A stretch of 64,000 bases of DNA from Thioalkalivibrio sp. ALMg11 (GTDB taxonomy: Bacteria; Pseudomonadota; Gammaproteobacteria; Ectothiorhodospirales; Ectothiorhodospiraceae). The position numbers and the translations under genes are program-made. The DNA lies in NCBI RefSeq assembly GCF_000377905.1, contig NZ_KB898873.1:62001-126000 (forward strand), given 5' to 3'. Positions 1-13,934 of the stretch are shown here, piece by piece (within the stretch, counting starts at the first letter, position 1; each line of letters starts with the position of its first letter). The notes under the pieces are model-generated. The model was not told the DNA's origin, searched no databases, and saw nothing but the letters and a program-made list of their open reading frames with translations.

Positions 1-3000
1 GCCGAGCGCCGCGCCCAGGCCCGCGAACCCGGCGACATCCTGGTGACCACACCCGAGTCCCTGTACCTGCTGCTGGGCTCCAGGGCCGCGGAGAACCTCG
101 AGTCGGTGCACACCGTGATCATCGACGAGGTGCACGCCCTGGCCGGCAACAAGCGCGGCGCCCACCTGGCCCTGTCGCTGGAGCGCCTCGCCGAGCGTTG
201 CGGCGAGGACCCGCAACGCATCGGACTGTCCGCGACCGTGCACCCGGTGGAGGTGGCGCGCGGCTTCCTCGGCGGCGACCGCGAGGTAGAGGTGATCGAC
301 GCCGCCGAGCCGCCGCGCCTGGATCTCGAAATCCTCGCCCCGGAGGAACCACCGGCCGAGCATGCGCCCGCCACCATCGAGCCGTCCGAAGGCACGGACA
401 TCATCCCGTCCGGCTCCATCCTCGGCGCGGTCTACAGTCAGGGCACCGGACAGCTCCCGTCCGGTCGCGGCGACCGCGCCGCGCGCCTGGAGCCGCGCCT
501 GCTGGCCGCGATCCTGGAACACCGCTCCACCATCGTGTTCGTGAACAGCCGCGGGCTGTGCGAGCGCCTGGTCCAGCGCATCAACGAGGCCTGGCGCGAA
601 CAGCAACCCGAGGATGCCGAAAAGCCCGAAGACCTGGTCGCCGCCCACCACGGCAGCGTCTCCCACGAGCGCCGCGCGGAGATCGAGGGCCGACTGAAGA
701 CCGGGCGCCTGCGCGGCATCGTCGCCACCAGCTCGCTGGAGCTGGGCATCGACATGGGTGCGGTGGACCTGGTGATCATGGTCGAATCACCCGGCGCCGT
801 AGCCCGCGGCCTGCAGCGCGCCGGGCGCGCCGGGCACGGGGTCGGGCAGGTCTCGCGTTCGCTGCTACTGCCACGCTTTCGTGGCGACCTGCTGGAGTGT
901 GCGGTGATCGGCCAACGCATGCAGGCCGGTGCGCTGGAGCCCATCCACGCCCCGCACAATCCGCTGGACGTGCTCGCCCAGCAACTGGTCGCAATGGTCT
1001 GCGAACGCCCGCGCACGGTGGACGAACTCCACACGCTGGTGCGCCGCGCCGCCCCCTGGCGCGAGCTGTCGCGCCCGCTGCTGGAGGCGACCCTGGACAT
1101 GCTCTCCGGCCACTACCCGAGTACCGACTTTGCCGACCTGCGCCCCTGGCTGGCCTGGGACCGCGCGCGCGACGAGCTGACCCCGCGCCGGGGCGCGGCG
1201 CTGGCCGCGCGCCTCAACGCCGGCACCATCCCCGACCGCGGCCTGTACGGCGTGCACGTCGGCGAGGGCGGCCCACGCATCGGCGAGCTGGACGAGGAGA
1301 TGGTGTTCGAGCTGAAGACCGGGGAGAACGTGACCCTGGGCGCCAGCACCTGGCACGTGGAGGCGATCACCCGCGACCGCGTACTGGTCTCCCCCGCCCC
1401 CGGCGAGGTCGGCAAGTTGCCCTTCTGGCACGGCGATGGCCCCGGCCGCCCGATCGAACTCGGGCGCGCAATCGGCGCGGCCACCGAACGGCTCGCGCGC
1501 ATGAACCGCACGGAGCGCGCCGCGTGGCTCAAACAACACGCCCCGCTGTCCGCGGCGGCGGTCGAGACCCTGTGCGACTACATCGACGAACAGCGCGAGG
1601 CCACCGGGCAACTGCCGTCGGACAAGCGCATCGTCGTGGAGCGCTTTCGCGACGAGGTCGGCGACTGGCGCGTCTGCATCCTGACCCCGTTCGGCGCCCG
1701 CGTGCACGCCCCCTGGGCCCTGGCCCTGCAGGGCGCGCTGACCAGCACCTCCGGCTTCGAGGTGCAGGTGATGTACACCGACGACGGCATCGTGCTGCGC
1801 CTGGCGGATAGCGAGGACCTGCCCGAACTGGACAGCCTGTTTCCGGACCCGGAGGAACTGGAGGAGGCCGTCACCCGCGAGCTGGGGAACTCCACGCTGT
1901 TCGCCAGCGCCTTCCGCGAAAATGCGGCCCGCGCCCTGCTGCTGGTGCGCAACCGCCCGGGCCAGCGCACGCCGCTGTGGGCGCAGCGTCTGAAGTCGCA
2001 ACAGCTGCTCGCCTCGGTGCGCGAGTACGCGAGCTTCCCCGTCGTGCTGGAGACCTACCGCCAGGTCCTGGCGGACGTGTTCGACCTGGATGCGCTGCGC
2101 GAGATCCTGCGCGGGATCCGGGATCGAGGCATCCGCGTCCACGAGGTCGAAACCCGGCACGCCTCGCCGTTCGCCCGCAGCCTGGTGTTCGCCTACGTGG
2201 CGGCCTACATCTACGAGCAGGACGCGCCGATGGCCGAGCGCAAGGCCCAGGCGCTGACCCTGGACCGCGGCATGCTGGCCGAACTGCTGGGCCAGGCCGA
2301 ACTGCGCGAGCTGATCGACGCCGATGCCCTGGCCGAACTCGAGGCCGAACTGGCGCACACCACCGAGGCGACCCAGCTCCGCGACGCCGACGAGTTGCAC
2401 GACCTGCTGCGCCGCCGTGGCGACCTGACGCGGGAGGAGATCGAATCGGCCGCCGCCACAGACCCCGAGCCCTGGCTGCAGGCCCTGGCCGATGGCCTGC
2501 GTGCGGTCGAGGTGCGGATTGCCGGCGAACCGCGCTGGATCGCCGCCGAGGACGCCGCCCTCTTTCGCGACGCACTGGGCGTGGTGCCACCACCCGGCCT
2601 GCCCGCGGGCTTCCTCGAGCCGCCGCAGCGCCCGCTAGAACAACTGCTGCGCCGCTACGCCCGAAGCCACGGCCCGTTCCGCATGGAGGACCTGAGCACG
2701 CGTTACGGCCTCGCGCCCGGCGCGCTGCTGCCCGCGCTCGAAGCGCTGGAACGCACCGGGGTGTTGCTGCGTGGCGAGATCCGCCCGCAGGGCCAGGGCG
2801 AGGACTGGTGCGAGCTGGACATCCTGCGCCGGTTGAAACGCCGCACCCTGGCCCGCCTGCGCGACGAGGCGGCCGCAGTGGACGCCCGCGCCCTGGGCCG
2901 CTTCCTGCCCGCCTGGCAGGGCCTGACCGAACCGGGCTCGGGCCTGGGAACACTTCGCGAGGTCCTCACGCAACTGGAAGGCATCGCCCTGCCCTGGTCC

Positions 3001-4143
3001 GCCTGGACGAGCCATGTGCTCCCGATGCGGGTACGCGACTTCTCGCTGGATGCCCTGGACCGCATCACCGCCTCCGGCGAGTTCGTCTGGGTGGGCAGCG
3101 GCGCGCTGGGCCAGCGCGACGGGCGCATCCGCTTCCTGCGCCGCGAACAGGCGATGGTGCTGCTGGAGCCCGACGCTCCCGAGGCCGAGACACCGGCCGA
3201 GGAGCCGCTGGCGAAGACGATCCTGGAGGCCCTGGACCGGCGCGGCGCCTGCTTCTACATGGAGCTGGAACGCGCGGCGCGCGAGGCGCAGCCGGACCTC
3301 CGCCAGGACGCGATCGAGGCGGCGATCTGGGACCTGGTCTGGGCCGGGCGCATCACCAACGACACCTTCGCCCCGCTGCGCAGCCTGGGCCAGCGCAAGG
3401 CCAGCGCAAGGGGCCGCCGCCCGGGGCAGGGCCTGGCCGGTGGGCGCTGGTCACGGGTGGCCGACCTGATCGACCCCAGCGTGTCGCTGACCGAGCGCGC
3501 CCGCGAACAGGCCGAGAACCTACTGGCGCGCTACGGCGTGGTCAGCCGCGAGATGGCCCGCGCCGAGGGCCTGCCCGGCGGCTTCGGGCGGGTCTACCCG
3601 GTCTACCGCGCGATGGAGGACGCCGGCAAGCTGCGCCGCGGTCACTTCGTCGAGGGCCTGACCGGCGCCCAGTTCGCGCGCGCCGGCGCGGTGGACCGCC
3701 TGCGCGCGCTGGAGCGTGCGGCCGGTGACGCACCCGAGCCCCGATGGCTGGCCAGCGTCGACCCGGCCAACCCCTGGGGCCAGCTCCTGGCCTGGCCGGA
3801 GCCACCCAAGGCTGCCGAGGGGCGCCTGCGCCGCGTCGCCGGGGCCCTCGTCGCGCTGGCCGGCGGGCAGCCACTGCTCTATCTCGCCGCCTCCGGCCGC
3901 CAGCTATTCGTCTGGGAGACCATCCCCGGCATCGACACGCTGGATCAACACGCGGCCCTCGTGACCGAGGGCATCCGCCAGTTCTCCGGCAGCCGCTGGC
4001 TGCCCCGCCGCCGCGGCATTACCATCGAGACCATCAACGGCGAACCGGCCCGCCAGTCCCCGTTCGCGACCGCCCTGCGCGCCGGGGGTGCGATGGGCGA
4101 GGTCCGCGGCCTGCGCCTGGAAGCCCCCGCCGGCCGCCGCTGA
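1..4143 (+). CDS. lhr: Lhr-family ATP-dependent helicase, 5' end cut off by the window
   Basis: Large superfamily 2 DNA helicase of the Lhr family, implicated in DNA repair. About 1380 residues are visible. The reading frame is open from base 1, so the in-frame GTG at 43 is internal and the true start, with the Walker A motif, lies upstream. Seen: the strand preceding motif II (DILVTTPESLYLLL, residues 10-23), a DEVH box (IIDEVHAL, about 40-47), motif III (LSATV), and motif VI (QRAGRAGHG, about 272). A very long C-terminal half follows, as in full-length bacterial Lhr (usually 1400-1500 residues) and unlike the short Lhr-core form. It ends just before an inverted-repeat element and is convergent with hisC. 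The helicase family is secure; its cellular job here is not shown by the sequence. Confidence 0.93.
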   Translation, partial: AERRAQAREPGDILVTTPESLYLLLGSRAAENLESVHTVIIDEVHALAGNKRGAHLALSLERLAERCGEDPQRIGLSATVHPVEVARGFLGGDREVEVIDAAEPPRLDLEILAPEEPPAEHAPATIEPSEGTDIIPSGSILGAVYSQGTGQLPSGRGDRAARLEPRLLAAILEHRSTIVFVNSRGLCERLVQRINEAWREQQPEDAEKPEDLVAAHHGSVSHERRAEIEGRLKTGRLRGIVATSSLELGIDMGAVDLVIMVESPGAVARGLQRAGRAGHGVGQVSRSLLLPRFRGDLLECAVIGQRMQAGALEPIHAPHNPLDVLAQQLVAMVCERPRTVDELHTLVRRAAPWRELSRPLLEATLDMLSGHYPSTDFADLRPWLAWDRARDELTPRRGAALAARLNAGTIPDRGLYGVHVGEGGPRIGELDEEMVFELKTGENVTLGASTWHVEAITRDRVLVSPAPGEVGKLPFWHGDGPGRPIELGRAIGAATERLARMNRTERAAWLKQHAPLSAAAVETLCDYIDEQREATGQLPSDKRIVVERFRDEVGDWRVCILTPFGARVHAPWALALQGALTSTSGFEVQVMYTDDGIVLRLADSEDLPELDSLFPDPEELEEAVTRELGNSTLFASAFRENAARALLLVRNRPGQRTPLWAQRLKSQQLLASVREYASFPVVLETYRQVLADVFDLDALREILRGIRDRGIRVHEVETRHASPFARSLVFAYVAAYIYEQDAPMAERKAQALTLDRGMLAELLGQAELRELIDADALAELEAELAHTTEATQLRDADELHDLLRRRGDLTREEIESAAATDPEPWLQALADGLRAVEVRIAGEPRWIAAEDAALFRDALGVVPPPGLPAGFLEPPQRPLEQLLRRYARSHGPFRMEDLSTRYGLAPGALLPALEALERTGVLLRGEIRPQGQGEDWCELDILRRLKRRTLARLRDEAAAVDARALGRFLPAWQGLTEPGSGLGTLREVLTQLEGIALPWSAWTSHVLPMRVRDFSLDALDRITASGEFVWVGSGALGQRDGRIRFLRREQAMVLLEPDAPEAETPAEEPLAKTILEALDRRGACFYMELERAAREAQPDLRQDAIEAAIWDLVWAGRITNDTFAPLRSLGQRKASARGRRPGQGLAGGRWSRVADLIDPSVSLTERAREQAENLLARYGVVSREMARAEGLPGGFGRVYPVYRAMEDAGKLRRGHFVEGLTGAQFARAGAVDRLRALERAAGDAPEPRWLASVDPANPWGQLLAWPEPPKAAEGRLRRVAGALVALAGGQPLLYLAASGRQLFVWETIPGIDTLDQHAALVTEGIRQFSGSRWLPRRRGITIETINGEPARQSPFATALRAGGAMGEVRGLRLEAPAGRR

Positions 4144-4162
4144 CACGCCCCGCCTTGAAACA

Positions 4163-4450
4163 CCTCGCAAGGGCTTTCCGCCACGGAGTGCACAGAGGAC
4201 ACGGAGAAAATCGCAAGGCTGTCAGGGGTTGTGCCCGCCTTTGCTCACTGGCCCGGCGCCTGCCCCCACGTCATCCCGGAAACCGCGAAGCGGTTATCCG
4301 GGATCTCCCGGGACGGGCAATGCGCTTAAGCGGCTCGAACGGATCCCGGCTCTCCGCTTCGCTTCGGCCGGGATGGACGGATCAAGGGTTCACTGGCCTG
4401 CCACACGAATTTTCTCCGTGTCCTCTGTGCCCTCTGTGGTGCAACAAAAA
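4163..4450. repeat. Intergenic inverted-repeat element, copy 1
   Basis: The 326-bp gap between lhr and hisC holds no credible gene. A perfect 20-bp inverted repeat (ACAGAGGACACGGAGAAAAT at 4192-4211, its complement at 4409-4428) extends imperfectly to about 32 bp per arm. Between the arms lie smaller palindromes around CATCCCGGAAACCGCGAAGC and CCGCTTCGCTTCGGCCGGG. The arm core (CACAGAG...CACGGA) is shared with elements at 27.4 kb and 44.1 kb. No transposase is present; a MITE-like or REP-like non-coding element is the best description. Confidence 0.75.
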
Positions 4451-4469
4451 ACGCAGAAACCGGTAAGCG

Positions 4470-5573
4470 TCAGGCGGAGAGGGCTTGCCCCAGGGCGGCG
4501 AGAAACGCGTCGTTCTCATCGGGACGGCCGACGGTCACGCGCAGGCAGTCCACCAGCAGCGGATGCGCACGCCCGACATCCTTGACCAGAATGCCAGCGT
4601 CGCGCAGGGCCGCGAAGGTCGCATGCCCCTGTCCCGCGCGCACCCGGAACAGGATGAAGTTCGCCTGGCTGGGGAACACCTGCTCGACGCCGGCCGTCGC
4701 CTCCAGGCGCTCGGCCAGACGCCCGCGCTCCTCGACGATGCCGCGTGCCTGGACGTCCAGTGCGTCGCGGTGCTCCAGGGCGAAGGCCACCGAGCGCTGG
4801 GTCAGGGTATTGATGTTGTACGGCAGCCGCAGGCGGTCCAGCGCATCGATCCACGCGGGCGTGCCCGCGAGATACCCGAGCCGTGCACCGGCCAGTCCAA
4901 GCTTGGACACCGTGCGCATCACCATCAGCCCGTCATCATCCCCGACGCTGGACAGGAAGCTGTGCGCGGCGAACGGCGCGTAGGCCTCGTCGACCACCGT
5001 GACGCCCGGGTTCTCGTCCACGATGGCCTGCACGGTCGCGGCATCGTCCAGCGTGCCGGTCGGGTTGTTGGGGTAGGCGAGAAACACCAGCGCGGGGTTG
5101 TGCTCGGCCATCGCCGCGCGCATCGCCTCGAGGTCCAGGGTGAAGTCCGCGTTCAGGGGTACACCAACGAACGGCACCCCCAGCGCGCGGGCCAGCACGC
5201 CGTACATCACAAAGGTCGGCTCCGGCGCCAGCACCGGGCGACCGGAACCCGCCACCGCCGTGATCAGGATCTGGATCAGCTCGTCGGAGCCGTTGCCGAA
5301 CATCAGTCCGGCGGTCTCCGGTACGCCGTGGGCCGCGCGCACCTGCGCGGCCAGGCCGAGGGCCTGGGCATCCGGGTAGCGGTTCAGTTGCGGATCGCGC
5401 AGGGCCGCCAGCCAGGCGTCTTCCAGCTCGCCCGGCCAGGGGTGCGGGTTCTCCATCGCGTCCAGCTTGATCAGGCCGGTCGCATCGGCCACCTGATAGG
5501 CCGGTTGCGCCAGCACCTCCGGACGCATCAGGGCATCCGGGGCCCGGGTTGCGCGACTGGCGCGCGCGGTCAT
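4470..5573 (-). CDS. hisC: Histidinol-phosphate aminotransferase
   Basis: PLP-dependent class I/II aminotransferase (367 aa) converting imidazole-acetol phosphate to L-histidinol phosphate in histidine synthesis; cytosolic. Seen: the N-terminal [12 protein letters not shown] segment, the substrate-side YPNNPTG motif (about 168-174), VVDEAYAPF, and the PLP lysine in [15 protein letters not shown] (about 220-234). Its ATG overlaps the hisD stop by 4 bp, indicating translational coupling at the end of the mla-murA-his run. HisC paralogues can act on other substrates, but the position next to hisD and hisG supports the histidine role. Confidence 0.95.
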   Translation of the reverse strand: MTARASRATRAPDALMRPEVLAQPAYQVADATGLIKLDAMENPHPWPGELEDAWLAALRDPQLNRYPDAQALGLAAQVRAAHGVPETAGLMFGNGSDELIQILITAVAGSGRPVLAPEPTFVMYGVLARALGVPFVGVPLNADFTLDLEAMRAAMAEHNPALVFLAYPNNPTGTLDDAATVQAIVDENPGVTVVDEAYAPFAAHSFLSSVGDDDGLMVMRTVSKLGLAGARLGYLAGTPAWIDALDRLRLPYNINTLTQRSVAFALEHRDALDVQARGIVEERGRLAERLEATAGVEQVFPSQANFILFRVRAGQGHATFAALRDAGILVKDVGRAHPLLVDCLRVTVGRPDENDAFLAALGQALSA

Positions 5574-6871
5574 CGACTGCGCAGTTCGGCGGAGCGGGCG
5601 TGGGCGGTGAGCCCCTCGCCGTGCGCCAAGGCGGCGGCGGTCGTGCCCAGTTTCGCCGCGCCCTCGGCCGAGCAGTGAATGATGCTCGAGCGCTTCTGGA
5701 AATCGTACACGCCCAGCGGCGAGGAGAAGCGCGCGGTGCGCGAGGTCGGCAGCACGTGGTTGGGCCCGGCGCAGTAGTCGCCCAGGGCCTCGGAGGTATA
5801 GCGGCCCATGAAGATCGCGCCGGCGTGGCGCAGCCCGGCGTCGAGCATCGCCTGCGGATCGGCCACCGACAACTCCAGGTGTTCCGGGGCGATGCGGTTC
5901 GCCACCGCGACCGCCTCGGCGGAGTCGCGCACCTTCACCAGTGCCCCGCGCTTGTCGAGGCTGGTGCGAATGATCTCGGCGCGCGGCATCTCGGTCAGAA
6001 GCCGGTCCATCGCCTCGGCCACGCGGTCGAGGAAGGCCTCGTCCCAGGACAGCAGGATGGACTGGGCCTGTTCGTCGTGCTCGGCCTGGGAAAACAGATC
6101 GGCGGCGATCCAGTCGGGATCGGTCTCGCCGTCGCAGACCACCAGGATCTCCGAGGGGCCGGCAATCATGTCGATACCGACGGTGCCGAACACCTCGCGC
6201 TTGGCCGCGGCGACAAAGATGTTGCCAGGGCCGACGATCTTGTCCACCGCCGGAATGGTCTGGGTGCCATAGGCCAGGGCGGCCACGGCCTGGGCGCCGC
6301 CCACGGTGAACACACGATCCACGCCGGCCACGGCGGCCGCCGCCAGCACCAGATCGTTCAATTCGCCGCCCGGGGCGGGCACGACCATCACCAGCAGGTC
6401 GACGCCGGCGACCTTGGCCGGGATGGCGTTCATCAGCACGGAGGACGGGTAGGCGGCCTTGCCGCCGGGGACGTAGAGGCCCACCGAGTCCAGCGCGGTC
6501 ACACGCTGGCCGAGGACGGTGCCATCCTCGTCGGTGAAGTCCCAGTCGCGCATGAGCTGGTGCTCGGCGTAGCGGCGGATACGCGCACTGGCGGTCTCCA
6601 GCGCCTTGCGCTGCTCCGCGGGAATCGACTCCAGCGCGGCCTGCAGGCGGTCGTGGGGGATCTCAAGATCGGAGACCGCAGCACGGTCGAGACGATCGAA
6701 CTTGGCCGTGTAGCGCAGCACCGCGGCATCGCCCTCGGCCCGCACCGCGCCGAGGATTTCGTCCACCGCATCTCGCACGCCGGTGTCGGCAACGGATTCC
6801 CAGGACAGCAGGTTCTCCAGGGCCTGATCGAAATCGGGCTGCTGGGTATCGAGACGGGCAATGGATGGCAT
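5570..6871 (-). CDS. hisD: Histidinol dehydrogenase
   Basis: Zinc- and NAD-dependent enzyme (433 aa) oxidising histidinol to histidine in the last two steps of the pathway. Seen: [20 protein letters not shown], the family signature AGPSEILV, the metal-site region [13 protein letters not shown], and APEHLEL followed by [12 protein letters not shown] near the C-terminus. Length is normal. Overlaps hisC by 4 bp; the DAHP synthase gene ends 14 bp upstream on the same strand, so it is very likely co-transcribed. Confidence 0.97.
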   Translation of the reverse strand: MPSIARLDTQQPDFDQALENLLSWESVADTGVRDAVDEILGAVRAEGDAAVLRYTAKFDRLDRAAVSDLEIPHDRLQAALESIPAEQRKALETASARIRRYAEHQLMRDWDFTDEDGTVLGQRVTALDSVGLYVPGGKAAYPSSVLMNAIPAKVAGVDLLVMVVPAPGGELNDLVLAAAAVAGVDRVFTVGGAQAVAALAYGTQTIPAVDKIVGPGNIFVAAAKREVFGTVGIDMIAGPSEILVVCDGETDPDWIAADLFSQAEHDEQAQSILLSWDEAFLDRVAEAMDRLLTEMPRAEIIRTSLDKRGALVKVRDSAEAVAVANRIAPEHLELSVADPQAMLDAGLRHAGAIFMGRYTSEALGDYCAGPNHVLPTSRTARFSSPLGVYDFQKRSSIIHCSAEGAAKLGTTAAALAHGEGLTAHARSAELRSR

Positions 6872-6885
6872 GTCGGGCTCCTCGT

Positions 6886-7953
<1,068 letters not shown>

Positions 7954-7964
7954 GGTGTTCTCGA

Positions 7965-8615
7965 TTACGTCGTCGCGGGGGTGACGGCCTCCCGCAGGCC
8001 CTCGATAAGATTTTGAATGGTTCTATGTCGCATCTTCATGGCTGCCTGGTTCACGATCAACCGGGAACTAATGGGGGTAATCAGTTCCAGCGGTTCCAGG
8101 CCGTTGGCCTTGAGGGTATTGCCGGTGTCCACCAGGTCGACGATGTAGTCGGCCAGGCCTACCAGCGGTGCCAGTTCCATCGAGCCGTAGAGCTTGATGA
8201 TCTCGACCTGGCGGCCCTGCTGGGCAAAGTAGTTCTGCGTGATGTTCACAAACTTGGTGGCAATGCGCAGGCGCTGCTGCGGGTCCGGTTGCTGGCCCGG
8301 GCGCCCCGCCAGCATCAGGCGACACTCGGCGATATGCAGATCGAGCGGTTCGTACAGCCCGGCCGCGCCGTGTTCCATCAGCACGTCCTTGCCGGCCACG
8401 CCGATGGACGCCGCGCCGTGCTGCACGTAGGTGGGCACGTCGGTCGCGCGCACCACCACGATCTTCACATCCTCGCGGTTGGTGTCGAGGATCAGCTTGC
8501 GCGTCTCGTCCGGGTCCTCCAGCAATTCGATCCCGGCGCTGGAAAGCAGCGGCAGGGTGTCCTTGAGAATGCGGCCCTTGGACAGGGCGATGGTCAGGGC
8601 GTTGGGATCCATCAT
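7965..8615 (-). CDS. hisG: ATP phosphoribosyltransferase, short form
   Basis: Catalyses the first committed step of histidine synthesis (ATP plus PRPP). At 216 aa it is the short form (HisG-S), which lacks the C-terminal histidine-sensing domain of the roughly 300-aa E. coli enzyme and is known to need HisZ as regulatory partner; no hisZ is seen in this window. Seen: ALSKGRI near the N-terminus and the PRPP-binding [18 protein letters not shown] (about 157-174). An ATG-ATG pair leaves the start uncertain by one codon. It sits 38 bp downstream of murA. Confidence 0.95.
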   Translation of the reverse strand: MMDPNALTIALSKGRILKDTLPLLSSAGIELLEDPDETRKLILDTNREDVKIVVVRATDVPTYVQHGAASIGVAGKDVLMEHGAAGLYEPLDLHIAECRLMLAGRPGQQPDPQQRLRIATKFVNITQNYFAQQGRQVEIIKLYGSMELAPLVGLADYIVDLVDTGNTLKANGLEPLELITPISSRLIVNQAAMKMRHRTIQNLIEGLREAVTPATT

Positions 8616-8653
8616 GGGTCAGGCGTTCGTCCGGTTCCGTGTGAGTCGCAGTT

Positions 8654-11022
<2,369 letters not shown>

Positions 11023-11030
<8 letters not shown>

Positions 11031-11490
11031 TACCCATGTTGGTCATGAAGCGACCGATGAGGTTCTCCAGCACCAGTGCCGACTGGGTGAACATCAGCTC
11101 ATCGCCTTCCTGCAGGGCGTCGTAGTCGCCACCCGGCTCCAGCGCGATGTACTGCTCGCCCAGCAGCCCCGCGGTGTGGATGGCGGCCTGGGTGTCCATC
11201 GGCAGGTAGTCGTGCTCCGAGCGGATCGCCAAAGTCACCTCGGCACGAAAGCGTTCCGGATCATAGCGGATGTCCGCCACTCGCCCGATGCGCACACCCG
11301 ACACCGTGACCGGGGCACGCGTTTTAAGCCCCCCGATGTTGTCGAAATAGCCGCTCACCGTATAGGTGTCACGGTCGTGGTAGTCGGTCACGTTGCTCAC
11401 CTGCACCGCCAGGTAGAACAGCGCCCCGATGCCCAGGAGCACGAATACACCGACCGCCAGTTCGAAGAAACGTACCTTCATCATTGCCAC
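11023..11490 (-). CDS. mlaD: MCE-domain phospholipid transporter subunit MlaD
   Basis: Membrane-anchored periplasmic MCE protein (155 aa) that forms the hexameric ring of the MlaFEDB complex. Seen: one N-terminal transmembrane anchor (about 7-29), then the MCE domain with GLKTRAPVTVSGVRIGRV (about 50-67), and the C-terminal hydrophobic segment ALVLENLIGRFM. Twelve bp separate it from mlaE upstream. Confidence 0.94.
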
Positions 11491-11502
11491 CTGCGTTGTT
11501 GG

Positions 11503-12285
11503 TCAGCCCGCACCGAACATCAGTCCGGTCAGGATGAAATCGAGGCCCAGCACCGCCAGCGACGACACCACTACCGTCTGGGTCGTGGCGCGCGAGATGC
11601 CCTCGGACGTCGGCTGCGCATTGAAGCCCTGGAACACTGCGATCCAGGTCACCACGAAGCCGAACACGATGCTCTTGATCACGCCGGAGAGCACATCCTC
11701 GTTCCAGTCGGTCATCGACTGCATCTGCGAGAAATAGGCGCCGCTGTCCACGCCCAGCAGACCCACCCCGACGAGATAGCCGCCCATCACGCCCACGGCG
11801 CTGAAGATCGCGGCCAGCAGCGGCATGGAGAGGAACCCGGCGACAAAGCGTGGCGCGAAGATCCGGCGATACGGGTTTACCGCCATCATCTCCATCGCCG
11901 AGAGCTGTTCGGTGGTCTTCATCAGCCCCAGTTCCGCGGTCAGCGCGGAACCGGCGCGCCCGGCGAACAGCAGCGCGGTAACCACCGGCCCCAGCTCGCG
12001 CACCAGCGACAGCGCCACCACGCTGCCCAGAGCCTCGGCCGCGCCGAAGTTCACCAGCGTGATGTAGCCCTGGTACGCCAGCACCATGCCCACGAACAAC
12101 CCGGACACGATGATGATCAGCAGCGAACGCACGCCCACCGAATACACCTGAACAAGCGTCAGCCCGAAGCGGCGAAAGACGATATCCAGGCTCGCCAGCA
12201 TCCGAATCAGGAAGATGAACGCCCGGCCGAACACCGTCAGGGCATTGATCGTAGTCCGGCCCAGCGAGGCAATCGCGTCAGTCAT
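11503..12285 (-). CDS. mlaE: ABC permease MlaE
   Basis: Inner-membrane permease of the phospholipid transporter (260 aa, the family's usual length). The ATG at 12285 is chosen because upstream in-frame sequence lies inside mlaF and does not resemble the family. Seen: five or six hydrophobic helices and the family core ELGPVVTALLFAGRAGSA, followed by ELGLMKTTEQLSAMEMM where the EQ-loop contacts the ATPase. Overlaps the mlaF stop by 8 bp. Confidence 0.95.
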   Translation of the reverse strand: MTDAIASLGRTTINALTVFGRAFIFLIRMLASLDIVFRRFGLTLVQVYSVGVRSLLIIIVSGLFVGMVLAYQGYITLVNFGAAEALGSVVALSLVRELGPVVTALLFAGRAGSALTAELGLMKTTEQLSAMEMMAVNPYRRIFAPRFVAGFLSMPLLAAIFSAVGVMGGYLVGVGLLGVDSGAYFSQMQSMTDWNEDVLSGVIKSIVFGFVVTWIAVFQGFNAQPTSEGISRATTQTVVVSSLAVLGLDFILTGLMFGAG

Positions 12286-13111
12286 CGCGGCGCTCTCCCT
12301 GCCCCAGCAGATCGTCGCGGTAGGACGCGCCCGGGTAATGAAACGGCACCGGCCCGTCCGGGCGCCCTTGCAGGAACTGCGCGCTCCAGTCGGAGGCGCG
12401 CGCCTCCAGTTCGTCCGGCGGCCCGGCATCCACCACCCGGCCATCGGCGATCAGCACCACTTGATCGGAGATCGCCATCGCCTCGGTCACGTCATGCGAG
12501 ACCAGCACGCTGGTCAGCCCCAGGCTTTGATTGGTCCGGCGGATCAGACTGACGATCTGCCCCATGGTGATCGGGTCGAGCCCGGTGAACGGCTCGTCGT
12601 ACAGGATCAGGTCCGGGTCCAGCGCAATGGCGCGCGCCAGCGCGACGCGCCGGGCCATGCCACCGGAGAGGGTGGCCGGGTCCAGATCGCGCGCCGCGCG
12701 CAGGCCCACCGCCTCCAGCTTCAGCAGCACCAGCGCGTGCAGCACGTCCTCCGGCAGGTCGGTGTGCTCGCGCAGCGGGAAGGCGACGTTCTCGAATACC
12801 GAGAGATCCGTCAGCAGCGCGCCGCTCTGGAACAGCATGCCCATGCGCTTGCGCAGCGCGTACAGACGCCGGGTGGAGAGCTTCGCCACCTCCTGGCCAT
12901 CCACCCAGATGCGGCCCTTGTCCGGACGCAACTGACCGCCGACCAGGCGCAGCAGCGTGGTCTTGCCACTGCCGCTGGGCCCCATCACGGTCGTCACCTG
13001 CCCGCGCGGGATGCGCATCGACAGGTCATCGAAAATGATCTTGCGCCCGCGCCGGAAGCACAGGTTCTCGATCACGATATGCGGACTGTCTTCCACGGCC
13101 GGGTCAGCCAC
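12278..13111 (-). CDS. mlaF: ABC ATPase MlaF
   Basis: Cytoplasmic ATPase (277 aa) driving phospholipid transport with MlaE, MlaD and MlaB. Seen: Walker A GPSGSGKTT (about 41-49), signature LSGGMARRVALARAIA (about 145-160), Walker B LILYDEPFTGLDP (about 164-176) and the switch histidine in VSHD. The start is a GTG at 13111 with a GAGGAG-type ribosome site just upstream. It is the first gene of the leftward mla-murA-his run; the 81-bp region before it shows no convincing promoter. Confidence 0.96.
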   Translation of the reverse strand: MADPAVEDSPHIVIENLCFRRGRKIIFDDLSMRIPRGQVTTVMGPSGSGKTTLLRLVGGQLRPDKGRIWVDGQEVAKLSTRRLYALRKRMGMLFQSGALLTDLSVFENVAFPLREHTDLPEDVLHALVLLKLEAVGLRAARDLDPATLSGGMARRVALARAIALDPDLILYDEPFTGLDPITMGQIVSLIRRTNQSLGLTSVLVSHDVTEAMAISDQVVLIADGRVVDAGPPDELEARASDWSAQFLQGRPDGPVPFHYPGASYRDDLLGQGERRDD

Positions 13112-13192
13112 GCGTGCTCCTCGCCTTTAGGCTCACAGAACCCAGGAGTCTGGCCGCCCGCCGGGAGACCGTCAAACGTGCGGGTGAAGGGC

Positions 13193-13855
13193 TCATCCCA
13201 ATCCCAGCAATGCGGCGATGGTGCGGAAATCCGACAGCCGCTCCGGACGCGCGCGCAGGAACACCGGGGTCTCGCCGCTACCGCCGGCCTGCCCCAGCGC
13301 CTCCACCAGCGCGCGCCAGCCCGGCGCGTCCAGCCCCGCCTCGGGGCTGATCTGCCAGGCCCCGCCCCCGGAGGCCGACGCTGACCTCGACACCGGGGCG
13401 GGGTAAAAGCACGCCGCCTCGGCACGCGCGATCACCCGCTCCTCGCCGGCGCCGTACACCATCAGGCGCCCCAGTCCGGCCGCCTCTAGCGCCGCACGGA
13501 TCGCCTGCGCCTGCGCCGGCTCCATCGGCCCCGGCGCCACTGCCTGCAGGCGATCGCCCACCGCGCCGGCCAGCACGCGCGCATGCGCCGCCCCCGCCTC
13601 GGCGGCCAGCTCCACAGGCCAGTCCAGTGTCAGCCGTAGCGCGGGGGGCACGGCCGCGGTCCAGTCACCAAAGGCCGGGGCCTTGGTCTCCGTCCATACC
13701 GAGGCGGGCAGCAACAAGCGGCTGTGGTAATGGGTGTAGTACTCCAGCTGCCAGTCCTGCGGCAGGTCCTCGGGGAAAAAGCGCTCCCACCAGTCCTCGC
13801 CCGGAGCCGCAACCCCGGCAGCCTGCAATACCAGGGCCTCATGATCCTTTGACAT
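13193..13855 (-). CDS. Uncharacterised protein with a weak DUF72-like N-terminus
   Basis: 220-aa soluble protein, not firmly recognised. The ATG at 13855 is chosen because earlier in-frame sequence lies antisense to the next gene. The segment WWERFFPEDLPQDWQLEYY (about 22-40) recalls the 'FYPExLP..W.L.YY' opening of DUF72 TIM-barrel proteins, but the overall similarity seems weak. The rest is alanine-rich with alternating strands and helices and ends PERLSDFRTIAALLGLG. No signal peptide or membrane segment. It is divergent from the flavin monooxygenase gene across 79 bp. Function unknown; the DUF72 link is tentative. Confidence 0.6.
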   Translation of the reverse strand: MSKDHEALVLQAAGVAAPGEDWWERFFPEDLPQDWQLEYYTHYHSRLLLPASVWTETKAPAFGDWTAAVPPALRLTLDWPVELAAEAGAAHARVLAGAVGDRLQAVAPGPMEPAQAQAIRAALEAAGLGRLMVYGAGEERVIARAEAACFYPAPVSRSASASGGGAWQISPEAGLDAPGWRALVEALGQAGGSGETPVFLRARPERLSDFRTIAALLGLG

Positions 13856-13934
13856 GCCGCTGCCTCCACCACGTAAGCGCCATCTTTGCGCGGATTGCTT
13901 GTATCGCCTGCGTGCGCGCGGCACAGTTGGCGCC

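Noticed and set aside
865-2953. Long open frames antisense to lhr (and similar ones opposite gltB, dnaG, hprK and others)
   Set aside because: High-GC codon bias leaves antisense frames open by chance. Their translations are Arg/Ala/Gly-rich low-complexity sequence without domains.
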